Origin: Porphyromonadaceae bacterium UBA2720 | GTDB lineage: Bacteria; Bacteroidota; Bacteroidia; Bacteroidales; Muribaculaceae | Direction of reading: 5' to 3' | Assembly: GCA_002353885.1 (NCBI GenBank) | Contig: DEKO01000055.1 | Coordinates: 8,321 to 26,920, forward strand | Length of the DNA: 18,600 bases | In this document: positions 1 through 7,494 of the stretch, piece by piece | Layout of the letters: each line of letters starts with the position of its first letter | Numbering within the stretch: position 1 is the first letter of the stretch | Program-made: the position numbers and the translations under genes | The notes under the pieces: generated by a model | Told to the model about the DNA's origin: nothing | What the model saw: the letters and a program-made list of their open reading frames with translations, nothing else | Database searches by the model: none

Positions 1-438
1 GTCATCGACTTCTACGACAAACTCAAGAGCATCAGCAAGGGCTATGCTTCGTTTGACTACTATATCAATGGCTTCCGCGAATCAAAACTCATCAAGCTCG
101 ACATTCTGCTCAATGGCCAGCAGGTCGACGCGTTGAGCGCACTCACCCATGTCGACAACGCCGTGTCGCTGGGCCGCCGCATGTGCGAGAAACTCAAGGA
201 CTTGATTCCGCGCCAGCAGTTCGATATTGCCATCCAGGCAGCCATCGGGGCCAAAATCATTGCCCGCGAGACGGTGCGCCAGGTGCGAAAGGACGTGACG
301 GCCAAGTGCTATGGTGGTGACGTAAGCCGCAAGCGCAAGCTGCTCGAGAAGCAGAAGGCCGGCAAGAAGCGCATGAAGCAGATTGGCACCGTCCAGGTGC
401 CACAGAAGGCCTTCCTCGCCGTTCTCAAACTCGACTAG
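1..438 (+). CDS. lepA: Elongation factor 4 (LepA), C-terminal part, 5' truncated
   Basis: The reading frame is open from base 1 to a TAG stop at 436-438 and gives the last 145 residues of the ribosomal back-translocating GTPase EF-4/LepA. The GTPase core lies outside the window. What is visible is the end of the EF-G-V-like region and the LepA-specific C-terminal domain. Family hallmarks are VDALSALTHVDNA, LIPRQQFDIAIQAAIGAKI, IIARETVRQVRKDV, the strongly conserved AKCYGGDVSRKRKLLEKQK and the terminal VPQKAFLAVLKLD. EF-4 acts on ribosomes in the cytoplasm. About 100 bp separate it from hisS on the same strand; that gap holds no obvious terminator. The identification is very secure because the C-terminal domain is unique to LepA. 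Confidence 0.97.
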   Translation, partial: VIDFYDKLKSISKGYASFDYYINGFRESKLIKLDILLNGQQVDALSALTHVDNAVSLGRRMCEKLKDLIPRQQFDIAIQAAIGAKIIARETVRQVRKDVTAKCYGGDVSRKRKLLEKQKAGKKRMKQIGTVQVPQKAFLAVLKLD

Positions 439-538
439 AGAAACCTCTTCGATTGCTCGTGTATTTCGAATGTTCGTTTCCCCGACTAATTGTCCACCCA
501 TTATTAGTTATTTATTATACATTTTTCATTAAACAAGG

Positions 539-1894
539 ATGAAACCATCGATTCCCAAAGGCACGCGCGATTTCTCGCCCATCGAGATGGCCAAGCGCAA
601 CTACATATTCAACACCATCCGTGAGGTGTTCCAACTCTATGGATTCCAGCAAATCGAGACACCGGCCATGGAGAACCTCTCGACCCTCATGGGCAAGTAT
701 GGAGAGGAGGGCGACAAACTGTTGTTCAAGATTCTGAACAGTGGCGACTTTCTGAAGGACGCACCGGCCGAACTCATGGAGCAGCGCGACTCGCTGCACT
801 TGACCAACAAAATCAGTGAGAAGGGCCTGCGTTATGACCTGACTGTGCCTTTTGCGCGCTATGTGGTGCAGCACCGCAACGACCTGCAGATGCCCTTCAA
901 ACGCTACCAAATTCAGCCTGTCTGGCGTGCCGACCGACCACAGAAGGGGCGCTATCGTGAGTTCTATCAGTGCGATGCCGACATCGTGGGCAGCGACTCG
1001 TTGCTCAACGAGGTCGAGCTGGTGACACTCATCGACGAGGTGTTCCGCCGCTTTGGGGTGCGCATCGTCATCAAGCTCAACAACCGCAAGGTGCTCAGTG
1101 GCATCGCCGAGGTCATCGGTGCGCCCGACCGTCTGATTGACATCACTGTCGCCATCGACAAGATGGACAAGATTGGCTTGGACAACGTCAACGCCGAGCT
1201 ACTGGAAAAAGGCCTCGACCAGAACCAGGTCAATGCGTTGCAGCCACTGCTCACACTCGACGGCACCACCGAACATAAGCTCGAGACACTCAGCCATTTG
1301 CTCGCAACTAGTGAGGTGGGCCTCAAAGGCATTGAGGAATTGCGCTTTGTCATTGACCATGTGGCACAAGTCGGAACAACGGCAACCGTTGAGCTGGATG
1401 TGTCGCTGGCACGCGGACTGAACTACTACACAGGCACCATTCTCGAAGTGAAGGCAATGGATGTGGCCATTGGCAGCATCACCGGCGGCGGTCGCTACGA
1501 CAACCTGACGGGAGTCTTCGGTATGCCTGGGCTGTCGGGAGTCGGATTCAGTTTTGGAGCCGACCGCATCTTCGATGTGCTCAACGCGCTCGACCTCTAT
1601 CCGGCCGACACGGTGGCTTCGGCCAAAGTGTTGTTCATTAACTTTGGAGAACGGGAGGCAGTCGCATCGCTCTCGCACGTCATGGCCCTGCGACAGGCAG
1701 GCATCAGTGCCGAACTATATCCCGACACGGCCAAGATGAAGAAGCAGATGAACTATGCTAACGACCGCCAATTCCCCTTTGTCGCTATCGTGGGCGAGAC
1801 CGAACTCGACCAGAACACGGTCACACTCAAGAACATGACCACCGGCGAGCAGCAGTCGCTCACGCGCGACCAGCTTATCGCAGCCCTCAAGTGA
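539..1894 (+). CDS. hisS: Histidine--tRNA ligase
   Basis: This 451-residue class II aminoacyl-tRNA synthetase charges tRNA-His with histidine in the cytoplasm. The N-terminus has the PKGTRDFSP segment (about residues 6-14). The catalytic core shows RYDLTVPFARYV (about 98-109), motif 2 with the histidine-specific VWRADRPQKGRYREFYQCD (about 127-145), the RGLNYYTGTILEV signature (about 292) and GGGRYDNL followed by GVGFSFGADRI (motif 3, about 316-345). The last ~95 residues form the anticodon-binding domain. Length is normal for a bacteroidal HisRS. The ATG start follows the A-rich AAACAAGG. The next gene on the strand is the Crp-type regulator, after a gap with a stem-loop and a heptamer tract. 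Confidence 0.97.
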   Translation: MKPSIPKGTRDFSPIEMAKRNYIFNTIREVFQLYGFQQIETPAMENLSTLMGKYGEEGDKLLFKILNSGDFLKDAPAELMEQRDSLHLTNKISEKGLRYDLTVPFARYVVQHRNDLQMPFKRYQIQPVWRADRPQKGRYREFYQCDADIVGSDSLLNEVELVTLIDEVFRRFGVRIVIKLNNRKVLSGIAEVIGAPDRLIDITVAIDKMDKIGLDNVNAELLEKGLDQNQVNALQPLLTLDGTTEHKLETLSHLLATSEVGLKGIEELRFVIDHVAQVGTTATVELDVSLARGLNYYTGTILEVKAMDVAIGSITGGGRYDNLTGVFGMPGLSGVGFSFGADRIFDVLNALDLYPADTVASAKVLFINFGEREAVASLSHVMALRQAGISAELYPDTAKMKKQMNYANDRQFPFVAIVGETELDQNTVTLKNMTTGEQQSLTRDQLIAALK

Positions 1895-1959
1895 TGCATG
1901 ATCCTGAGTTCATTCGAAAAAGTGGCTGGTTCTAGACAATATAGGCAAAAAGAGACATG

Positions 1960-1997
1960 GTTGTTAGTTGGTCGTCGCCGCGACGAAAACTAACAAC
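1960..1997. repeat. 38-bp imperfect palindrome between hisS and the Crp-type gene
   Basis: The arms GTTGTTAGTT (1960-1969) and AACTAACAAC (1988-1997) are exact inverse complements. Inside them TCGTC and GACGA form a second stem around a GCCGC loop, with a small internal loop between the two stems. No T-run follows on the + strand, so it is not a standard intrinsic terminator in the hisS direction; in the opposite direction no gene needs one. It abuts the heptamer tract just upstream of the regulator start. It could be a 5'-UTR structure, a protein-binding palindrome (possibly autoregulatory) or a dispersed repeat; the sequence alone does not decide. Confidence 0.55.
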
Positions 1998-2021
1998 CAA
2001 AAACTAAAAACTAGAAAAAAG
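1987..2021 (+). repeat. Degenerate 7-bp tandem tract abutting the crp-type start
   Basis: Five 7-mers in register: AAACTAA, CAACCAA, AAACTAA, AAACTAG, AAAAAAG. The phase ends exactly where the GTG at 2022 begins. The tract is A-rich, as bacteroidal translation-initiation regions tend to be. It favours GTG 2022 over the in-frame TTG at 1968, because translating the tract would give a low-complexity N-terminus foreign to the Crp family. Confidence 0.6.
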
Positions 2022-2684
2022 GTGTTTGAACAACTCATGCAGTTGCCGCTCTTTCAGGGAGTGAGCGCACAACAATTGTCGGCATTGGTCGAGAAGATGC
2101 CGTTCCACTTCTTGAAGTATCACGACGGTGATTCTATCATCGCCGAGGGCGACACGTGCACTCACATTCGCTTTGTCGTCTCAGGAAAGGTAAGAGTACG
2201 CATGAAGTTCCACAGCTTGAATGTTCAAGTCGAGCAGACGCTGGAGGCACCCAACGTGCTGGCACCCGACTATCTCTTCGGGCTCGAGACATCCTATCCT
2301 TTTGATGTCACTGCACAGGGCGAATGCGGCATGTTACAACTGCTCAAGGCCGACTATATCCGTGTCATACAGAGTGATAAGGTGTTCTTGTTCAATATCT
2401 TGAACTACCTGTCACGCAATAGTCAGCGCTTTATGGCGGGGATGCTTGACTTCAAGCATGGCACTGTCACCGAGCGCATTGCGCTAGTGGCAGCTGTTGT
2501 CACATCGCAGCAGTCAAAACAGGTCACAATCAAGTTCCTGCAGAAGGACTTCTGCACGCTGCTCGGCACACAGCGAGCCACACTGATTCATGCCCTCGAA
2601 ACATTGCAATCCGAAGGCATCATTGATTATGATGCCAATCAAATCAAGATTATTAACTTACAAGCATTACGGCAGAAACTATGA
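2022..2684 (+). CDS. Crp/Fnr-family transcriptional regulator
   Basis: A 220-residue regulator when read from GTG 2022. The N-terminus VFEQLMQLPLFQGVSAQQL resembles the usual opening of bacteroidal Crp-like proteins. An in-frame TTG at 1968 would add 18 residues, but it lies inside a palindrome and repeat tract and is less likely; ATG 2037 is another option. Residues about 5-120 form a cyclic-nucleotide-binding-type beta-roll (KYHDGDSIIAEGDTCTHIRFVVSGKVRV). Residues about 160-205 form a winged helix-turn-helix (QKDFCTLLGTQRATLIHALETL, then EGIID). I see no Fnr-like cysteine cluster. The ligand and regulon are unknown. Its stop overlaps the next gene's start as ATGA, so the two are probably translationally coupled. 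Confidence 0.88.
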   Translation: MFEQLMQLPLFQGVSAQQLSALVEKMPFHFLKYHDGDSIIAEGDTCTHIRFVVSGKVRVRMKFHSLNVQVEQTLEAPNVLAPDYLFGLETSYPFDVTAQGECGMLQLLKADYIRVIQSDKVFLFNILNYLSRNSQRFMAGMLDFKHGTVTERIALVAAVVTSQQSKQVTIKFLQKDFCTLLGTQRATLIHALETLQSEGIIDYDANQIKIINLQALRQKL

Positions 2685-2926
2685 AGCATATCATCTATAA
2701 CACCAGTGGGACCTGCTCGCAGCAGATCGACATCACTCTCGACGACAATGACATCATCCAGCAAGTGACTTTCCTTGGCGGATGTCATGGCAATCTGCAA
2801 GGCATCGGGCAACTTGTGCGCGGAATGCATCGCGACGAAGTCATACGTCGCCTCCAGGGCATACGCTGTGGTTACAAGGCCACTTCATGTCCCGACCAGC
2901 TGGCTCGTGCATTGCAGCAGGCTTGA
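2681..2926 (+). CDS. Small TSCPD-domain protein (TIGR03905-like)
   Basis: This 81-residue protein has four cysteines at 12, 35, 63 and 70, in the contexts GTCSQQI, GGCHGNLQGI, IRCGYKATSC and SCPDQLA. That pattern and length match the TSCPD family of short proteins of unknown function; TSCPD also occurs as a C-terminal domain in some ribonucleotide reductases, where it is thought to bind metal. Here it reads TSCPDQL. It is cytoplasmic, with no signal or membrane segment. The start overlaps the Crp-type gene by 4 bp, so the pair is probably one transcript. The last gene before a strong convergent terminator. The family is secure by motif; the function is unknown. Confidence 0.85.
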   Translation: MKHIIYNTSGTCSQQIDITLDDNDIIQQVTFLGGCHGNLQGIGQLVRGMHRDEVIRRLQGIRCGYKATSCPDQLARALQQA

Positions 2927-2971
2927 CAAGCACGACGATAGGTAACGAAAATCAGGACACTGATTGAGACT

Positions 2972-3002
2972 AGTTCGGCCGGATTTTTAATCCGGCCGAA
3001 CT
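2972..3002. terminator. Bidirectional intrinsic terminator between convergent genes
   Basis: A perfect 14-bp stem, AGTTCGGCCGGATT (2972-2985) with AATCCGGCCGAACT (2989-3002), around a TTT loop. It is followed on the + strand by CATTTTCT. It lies between the stop of the TSCPD gene (+) and the stop of the phosphoesterase gene (-), as expected for a shared terminator of two convergent transcripts. Confidence 0.88.
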
Positions 3003-3015
3003 CATTTTCTGCCCG

Positions 3016-3741
3016 TTAGGCATTGTGGTAGGGCAAAGGCTCGATGCCCGGTTGGCCATCTCGAAGCACAAACGGCCGGCGAACGTCCAAGCAAGCTATA
3101 TTGTCAGTGATAATGGGTGACTCGTTTTGTTGCGAATGACCGAAAATCTGGTAGACATCGGGCAATGGATTCTTGTTGAGAATTTCGTATACATCGCCCC
3201 AGACAATGCTGCCGCCGCGATGGTGACCACCGCGCATCCAGCTCACCTGAGCTAGCGCCAACACACCATCGTCGGTCGCCAGCAACTGGTTGAGATGCTC
3301 AGCGTCAGCAGTCGCAACCAGTTGACGGTTGGTCTCGAGCCAGCCATCGCTCACACCCGAGTGGGTGAATAAGTAATGATAACCGTTCAATGTGGTCTCC
3401 CAGGCCAAACGAAACATGTTCTTGTGCCGAGTGAACAATTCATTGAGTTCTGTTATCATCGCGAAGCAGAAACGGCTGCTCATCGCATTCTTGGCAAAGA
3501 GATGGCTGTAATAGTGCATGTCGTGGTTGCCTAGCAACATTACCACATTGTCGTGCGACATGCCATAGTCGATAATCTCCTTGAAGTTTGCCAAGGCTTG
3601 TTCATCGTTGATGCCTTCGCTGGGGTAGGGGTCAAGGTAGTCGCCCAAAAAGATGATGGTGGCGAATTGCTCGTGTTCGACAGCATCTTTCCAGAATGTG
3701 CGACCATGAATGTCTGGCAAAATGAGAATATCGTGGATCAT
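3016..3741 (-). CDS. Calcineurin-like metallophosphoesterase
   Basis: A 241-residue protein with the full set of binuclear-metal motifs of the calcineurin-like phosphoesterase fold: D10-x-H12 (LPDIHG), GDYLD (D34), GNHD (72-74), THSGVS (H127) and GHSQQ (H202). GDxxD, GNHD and the two late histidines make up the usual metal-binding and catalytic set. The layout resembles PPP-type Ser/Thr or bis(5'-nucleosyl)-tetraphosphatase-like enzymes, but the substrate cannot be read from sequence. There is no signal peptide, so it is cytoplasmic. The ATG overlaps the TerB-like gene's TGA by 4 bp (translational coupling), and the gene ends at the bidirectional terminator. Confidence 0.85.
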   Translation of the reverse strand: MIHDILILPDIHGRTFWKDAVEHEQFATIIFLGDYLDPYPSEGINDEQALANFKEIIDYGMSHDNVVMLLGNHDMHYYSHLFAKNAMSSRFCFAMITELNELFTRHKNMFRLAWETTLNGYHYLFTHSGVSDGWLETNRQLVATADAEHLNQLLATDDGVLALAQVSWMRGGHHRGGSIVWGDVYEILNKNPLPDVYQIFGHSQQNESPIITDNIACLDVRRPFVLRDGQPGIEPLPYHNA

Positions 3742-4094
3742 AGGTCCTTCAGACGTTCGGCAATGTCCAGTATCATCTTTTCGACAATGGTCGACTCATA
3801 GCCCAGCTCGATGGCATACAACTTGCACATGGCTAGTTCCTTGTCGTCAAGATCGCCATCAATCATCATCAGAGCCACCATGTCCTCGATGTAGCGCAGC
3901 TTCTGCTCATCGCTCTCGGGCAACTCAATGTGCACGCTCTCGGGGTGCTCAATCAGGTGATCGAACTCGTCCTGGGAGAGTTCCTCGCGACTGGCAACCG
4001 AGGCTATCAGTGCCAGCTCGCTCTCGCTGGCTTTGCCATCGGCCAGGGCCAGCATAATCAGGTTCTTGACCTGTCCCAATCTCTTGTTGTCCAT
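3738..4094 (-). CDS. TerB-like helical protein
   Basis: A 118-residue acidic, helical protein. The segment LIMLALADGKASESELALIASVAS, the downstream MVALMMIDGDLDDKELAMCKLYA and a helix-forming C-terminus resemble the two acidic D-G-x-x-x-x-x-E repeats of TerB/DjlA-type domains. I read it from ATG 4094. In-frame starts at 4118 (ATG) and 4127 (TTG) exist but would encode an AT-rich repeat tract. It sits between the RDD gene and a phosphoesterase on the same strand and overlaps the latter by 4 bp. The function is unknown; TerB domains are associated with tellurite and stress systems, but nothing else of such a system is visible here. Confidence 0.6.
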   Translation of the reverse strand: MDNKRLGQVKNLIMLALADGKASESELALIASVASREELSQDEFDHLIEHPESVHIELPESDEQKLRYIEDMVALMMIDGDLDDKELAMCKLYAIELGYESTIVEKMILDIAERLKDL

Positions 4095-4143
4095 CACTAT
4101 ATTTAATTTAGAATTCATAATCAACAAGCAATTAACTATTAAC
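4095..4143 (-). repeat. Degenerate 7-bp tandem tract upstream of the TerB-like gene
   Basis: Read on the minus strand, 7-mers run GTTAACA, GTTAATA, GTTAATT, GCTTGTT, GATTATG, AATTCTA, AATTAAA (the last repeats being weak) with one more unit before ATG 4094. The first three are clear repeats; the later ones keep the 7-nt spacing only loosely. The tract begins within the last codons of the RDD gene. Confidence 0.45.
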
Positions 4144-4867
4144 TGTTAACTATCTCAATGGTCGAGCAGTAGTAGCCATAGTCGTTGAGCATGGTGTAGA
4201 GAAATTGCTCTTGTGTGCCGCCTTGCGGAACAATGCCCAGCGACTGCTGAATCTTCAGCGCAAGCCTATTGACCATCTCATAGTGGTCGGGCTTGTCATT
4301 GCTCAACACACGGTGAATCAGTTCGGCCTGGTTCATGCTCAAGTCGGCTGCCTCAGGATAGGTGGGGACATAGCCCTCCATCGTGTAGCCATAATCGGGC
4401 AGAGGAATGTAGGGGGCCTTGGTCTTGACAACCATGGTGCCGGCGGCCAGGTCGCCCAGGCGTTGACCCTTCTTGGTCAGCACAATCGACACTAACCCAA
4501 GACCCATCAAGTCAATGGGAGAGAGGATAAATCGCAACAGATAGCCACCCAGGGTGGGTGGGGTGCCATCCTCGTTGACCACACGAGTGTGCAGTACAGT
4601 CTTGCCGATGCTCTGACCATGGTGAAGCAGCTCCATCAGTGGGTGATAGAACAGCGCAGGCAGATATAGTGCTATCAGAAGGACCGCATAGGCATTGTCA
4701 CTCATCTGTCTCGATAAGCTACTGTCAAGGAAGGCGAAAGAAATGACCACAATATAGGCAATCAGCACAATGTTGTCAATCAGCTGGCCCAACACGCGGT
4801 CGGCAAGACTGCCTGGATTCTGGTTCAGTGTTACATATTGCCCGGTTACGATTTTAGAGCTGGCCAT
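4139..4867 (-). CDS. RDD-family membrane protein
   Basis: A 242-residue inner-membrane protein when read from ATG 4867. The RDD domain begins at LADRVLGQLIDNI (R24 and D31) and continues through two hydrophobic segments (about 32-47 and 59-76), GQSIGKT (84-90), an LLRFILSPIDL helix (about 110-130) and the typical RLGDLAAGT (136-144). A soluble ~90-residue C-terminal tail with helical character follows. The frame stays open to a TTG at 4927, but that codon lies inside the -7 promoter element, so ATG 4867 is the better start. RDD genes commonly accompany SpoIIM/MoxR/DUF58 clusters in Bacteroidetes; here the gene is divergent from such a cluster with a short shared promoter region. Confidence 0.87.
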   Translation of the reverse strand: MASSKIVTGQYVTLNQNPGSLADRVLGQLIDNIVLIAYIVVISFAFLDSSLSRQMSDNAYAVLLIALYLPALFYHPLMELLHHGQSIGKTVLHTRVVNEDGTPPTLGGYLLRFILSPIDLMGLGLVSIVLTKKGQRLGDLAAGTMVVKTKAPYIPLPDYGYTMEGYVPTYPEAADLSMNQAELIHRVLSNDKPDHYEMVNRLALKIQQSLGIVPQGGTQEQFLYTMLNDYGYYCSTIEIVNS

Positions 4868-4888
4868 ATTCTTTGTTCTTCGTTCTTC
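4868..4888 (-). repeat. 7-bp tandem tract abutting the RDD gene start
   Basis: On the minus strand three 7-mers, GAAGAAC, GAAGAAC and AAAGAAT, run directly into ATG 4867. The tract is purine-rich. The 7-nt phase ends at the start codon, as at the other tracts. Confidence 0.55.
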
Positions 4889-4924
4889 AGTTTCGAATTC
4901 AGTAAGACTCGTTATTTTTTTCGG

Positions 4925-4932
4925 CAAAGTTA
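4925..4932 (-). promoter_or_regulatory. Bacteroidetes-type -7 element for the RDD gene
   Basis: TAACTTTG on the minus strand matches TAnnTTTG. It lies about 58 bp upstream of ATG 4867. No convincing -33 TTTG is seen at the expected spacing, so the call rests on the -7 match and the position. Confidence 0.55.
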
Positions 4933-4955
4933 ATCATTTTCTCGGAAAAAACATT

Positions 4956-4963
4956 TAACTTTG
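4956..4963 (+). promoter_or_regulatory. Bacteroidetes-type -7 element for the SpoIIM-MoxR operon
   Basis: TAACTTTG on the plus strand is the same 8-mer as the divergent RDD element, 24 bp away. It lies 32 bp upstream of ATG 4996. The -33 region is AT-rich without a clear TTTG. The two divergent promoters must share or compete for the same upstream DNA. Confidence 0.6.
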
Positions 4964-4995
4964 CACAAAATTACACACAGAATTCCAAAATCAGT

Positions 4996-5955
4996 ATGCG
5001 CGAGGCCGTTTTCATCAAACAGAACATCAGCAAGTGGCGTGAATATGAATATCTCATATCGGCCATTGAAGCGCAGGCACCCGATGAACTGGCTGACATG
5101 TACAATGAACTCACTGCCGACCTGGCCTTTGCACAGACACACTATCCCAACTCGCGCATCACACAATATCTTAACAACCTGACCCTGCAGCTGCACACCA
5201 GCATCTATGGCAACAAGCGTGAGAAGTGGTCGCGTGTGGCCCGATTCTGGTCACATGAGGTGCCTCTGGCGGTGTGGGATGCGCGCCGACAGTTATTGCT
5301 TTCGTTGGCTGTGTTCTTGCTTTTCATCGGAGTCGGGGTGCTATCGACGCTCAACGATATCGACTTCTCGCGGCTCATCTTGGGCGATGGCTATGTCGAC
5401 ATGACCTTGAGGAATATCGAGAATGGCGACCCGGCTGCGGTCTATCAGGGTGGAGGCAACACCGAGTCATTCCTCATGATTGCCTTCAACAATATCCGCG
5501 TCTCACTCATGGCTTTTGCCATGGGATTGTTCACCAGTTTAGGCTCTGTCTACTACTTGATGAGCAACGGAGTGATGGTGGGAGCGTTCACCACATTGTT
5601 CTATAACGAAGGTGTTCTGGGCGAGGCTATGCTGGCCATCATGCTCCATGGCACACTCGAGCTCTCGACCATCGTCATCGAGGGTGGAGCGGGCATCGTC
5701 ATGGGCAATGGGTGGCTATTCCCGGGCACCTACAGCCGCATACAGTCGTTCCGCATTGCGGCAAAGCGAGGGCTCAAGATAGTGGTGGGAACGCTGCCCG
5801 TGGTTATCGCCGCTGCCGTGGTCGAGGGCTATTTCACACGCTACACCCAGGCACCCAATTCGCTGCGAGGAGGGTTCATCATTCTCTCGGCGGCATTCAT
5901 ACTCTATTATTACGTCTATCTACCTTATCGCCGCAGCCATGAAACGCAACAATAA
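4996..5955 (+). CDS. SpoIIM-family (DUF95) membrane protein
   Basis: A 319-residue polytopic protein. A soluble N-terminal region (about 1-98, with MREAVFIKQNISKWREYEYL typical of the bacteroidal family) precedes about five membrane segments near 99-118, 168-204, 210-237, 258-280 and 291-311. The signature HGTLELSTIVIEGGAG (about 218-233) is the HGxxEL...GGAG motif of stage II sporulation protein M relatives. Nothing suggests sporulation here; in Bacteroidetes the family is a standing member of RDD/MoxR/DUF58 clusters. First gene of a six-gene run. Its end overlaps the next gene by 17 bp. Family call is firm; the molecular function is not known. Confidence 0.88.
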   Translation: MREAVFIKQNISKWREYEYLISAIEAQAPDELADMYNELTADLAFAQTHYPNSRITQYLNNLTLQLHTSIYGNKREKWSRVARFWSHEVPLAVWDARRQLLLSLAVFLLFIGVGVLSTLNDIDFSRLILGDGYVDMTLRNIENGDPAAVYQGGGNTESFLMIAFNNIRVSLMAFAMGLFTSLGSVYYLMSNGVMVGAFTTLFYNEGVLGEAMLAIMLHGTLELSTIVIEGGAGIVMGNGWLFPGTYSRIQSFRIAAKRGLKIVVGTLPVVIAAAVVEGYFTRYTQAPNSLRGGFIILSAAFILYYYVYLPYRRSHETQQ

Positions 5956-6835
5956 ACTCACCGATCAGCGCATCCTCCTCTACAAGGAGCGCAATGCCAG
6001 CGAGTGCATGAATGCCGCGTTTGACTTCATGCGCCAGAATTGGCACATCCTGTTGCGTTACTCATTGTATGTCTTGTTGCCCATCTGCATCATCCAGACG
6101 GTAGGCATCGTCTCCGTTGCCGAGGGCATATTGGCCCAAGTCAGCGAGCCGCCCATCGCCGACATGGTCACTTTCCTTTGCTTCGGACTGGTCGGATTTG
6201 TGCTACTCAATACTTTGTTGTGGACCATGGTCAAGCTCTATCATGAGCGCACCGATGGGCTGGTATCGGTCACCGGAGCGGTCTTCCGAAAGCAGTTCTG
6301 GCCCATGCTGGGCCGCATGGCCATTGCTGTGATTCCCATCTTGCTGATTATGGCACCCGCACTGGTGGTATCGACCATTGTGATGCTGTTTGTACCATTT
6401 GCATTCTTTGTCTATATGTTGGTGGCATTGCCCATCCTGCTGGTCGCACCCATCTATGCGTTGGAGGATGTTTCCATCGTGGCTGCAGTCAAGCGGGCGT
6501 TTGTCTTGGGATTTAAGCAAATGGGCGTATTGCTGCTCATGGCCATCACGCTCGTTGTTATGGTCTATGTCTTACAAGGTATTGTCATGCTGCCCTTGGC
6601 GCTGATTTTTGCACTTAGGGCTTTCTTGGCCGACCCTACCGCAACACTTGTCAATCCCATGTTCACCATGGGAGGGAAGGTGCTGTTTGACCTCTTCTCG
6701 GTTCTGTTCTGTTATGTCACCTACCTCTCAATCGCGGTAGTCCTCCTCTCGGCGGCTTATCTCTATGGCAGTTCGGCTCAGAAAGGCGAAGACCGCTCCA
6801 TGGTCAGTGACATTGATAACTTTGAAAACCTCTGA
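5939..6835 (+). CDS. Polytopic membrane protein of the MoxR cluster
   Basis: A 298-residue protein with about six hydrophobic segments (near residues 34-55, 72-98, 121-145, 145-165, 190-225 and 238-275). A soluble N-terminus with NKLTDQRILLYKERNASECM comes before the first. A conserved-looking RNASECMNAAFDFMRQNW segment just precedes helix 1; that arrangement is common in membrane proteins next to DUF4129 and DUF4350 in Bacteroidetes. I recognise no enzyme motif. The start overlaps the SpoIIM gene by 17 bp and the stop is 5 bp before the DUF4129 gene. It is probably a membrane partner in the same complex; no gene symbol is justified. Confidence 0.75.
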   Translation: MKRNNKLTDQRILLYKERNASECMNAAFDFMRQNWHILLRYSLYVLLPICIIQTVGIVSVAEGILAQVSEPPIADMVTFLCFGLVGFVLLNTLLWTMVKLYHERTDGLVSVTGAVFRKQFWPMLGRMAIAVIPILLIMAPALVVSTIVMLFVPFAFFVYMLVALPILLVAPIYALEDVSIVAAVKRAFVLGFKQMGVLLLMAITLVVMVYVLQGIVMLPLALIFALRAFLADPTATLVNPMFTMGGKVLFDLFSVLFCYVTYLSIAVVLLSAAYLYGSSAQKGEDRSMVSDIDNFENL

Positions 6836-6840
6836 CGACC

Positions 6841-7494
6841 ATGGCAGCGACACAGCACATCATCGATACCCTGCAGTGCGACACCACACTGCTGCAGCAA
6901 CTGCAGCAGGCGTCAGAGTATGACTACCAGCGAGAGTTTGTCGAGCAGGACTACTCACTCATACAGCGCATCATCCGGTGGCTTGAAGAAATCTTCTCTG
7001 GCACGATGCGCACGGCAACATCCGACGAGACATCATTATTTTGGGTCCTGGGAGGCATCTTTGTGGTCATTGCGGCAGGTGTCTATCTGTTCACACACAA
7101 GGTTGGCATCTTCAGGCGAGGCGGCAAGAGTGACCTGGACTATGAAGTCGAAGACGAGGACATCTATGGCATCGACTTTGACTCCCGCATCGACAAGGCC
7201 GTGAGCCAGCACGATTGGCGCGAAGCCACACGGCTCACACACCTCAAGACACTGCGATGGCTGGCCGACAACGGACGCATCGAGTGGGCCCTATACAAGA
7301 CGCCCTCGCAGTACACCCGAGAGGAACTATCACCCGAGTTCCGTGAGATGACCAACGACTTCTTGCGCATCCGCTATGGCAACTTTGAGGCCACCGAGCA
7401 GACCTACCAAATGATGCAGTCACGCTCCAAGGCAATGATTGCTCGCATCAGCGACGAGCTGGTCATCATGGAGCAGAAAGGAGGTGAACAATGA
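6841..7494 (+). CDS. DUF4129 domain protein
   Basis: A 217-residue single-pass protein. Residues about 1-60 are soluble, one membrane helix follows (about 63-82, VLGGIFVVIAAGVYLF), and the rest is cytoplasmic or periplasmic with an acidic stretch (EVEDEDIYGIDFDSRID). The C-terminal half carries the DUF4129 signature: REATRLTHLKTLRWLADNGR, then IEWALYKTPSQYTREEL and FLRIRYGNFEA. DUF4129 is often fused or adjacent to transglutaminase-like or MoxR-linked proteins; no transglutaminase is present here. The stop overlaps the next start by 4 bp (ATGA). Confidence 0.85.
   Translation: MAATQHIIDTLQCDTTLLQQLQQASEYDYQREFVEQDYSLIQRIIRWLEEIFSGTMRTATSDETSLFWVLGGIFVVIAAGVYLFTHKVGIFRRGGKSDLDYEVEDEDIYGIDFDSRIDKAVSQHDWREATRLTHLKTLRWLADNGRIEWALYKTPSQYTREELSPEFREMTNDFLRIRYGNFEATEQTYQMMQSRSKAMIARISDELVIMEQKGGEQ

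Noticed and set aside
439..538. A hisS promoter in the lepA-hisS gap
   Set aside because: TACATTTT near 518-525 is a poor match to TAnnTTTG and no -33 element fits; hisS may be read through from lepA.
1968..2021. TTG start for the Crp-type gene at 1968
   Set aside because: It falls within the palindrome and the tandem tract; the family N-terminus begins at about GTG 2022.
4868..4927. N-terminal extension of the RDD frame to a TTG at 4927
   Set aside because: The TTG is part of the TAACTTTG promoter element, and the extension encodes the heptamer tract.
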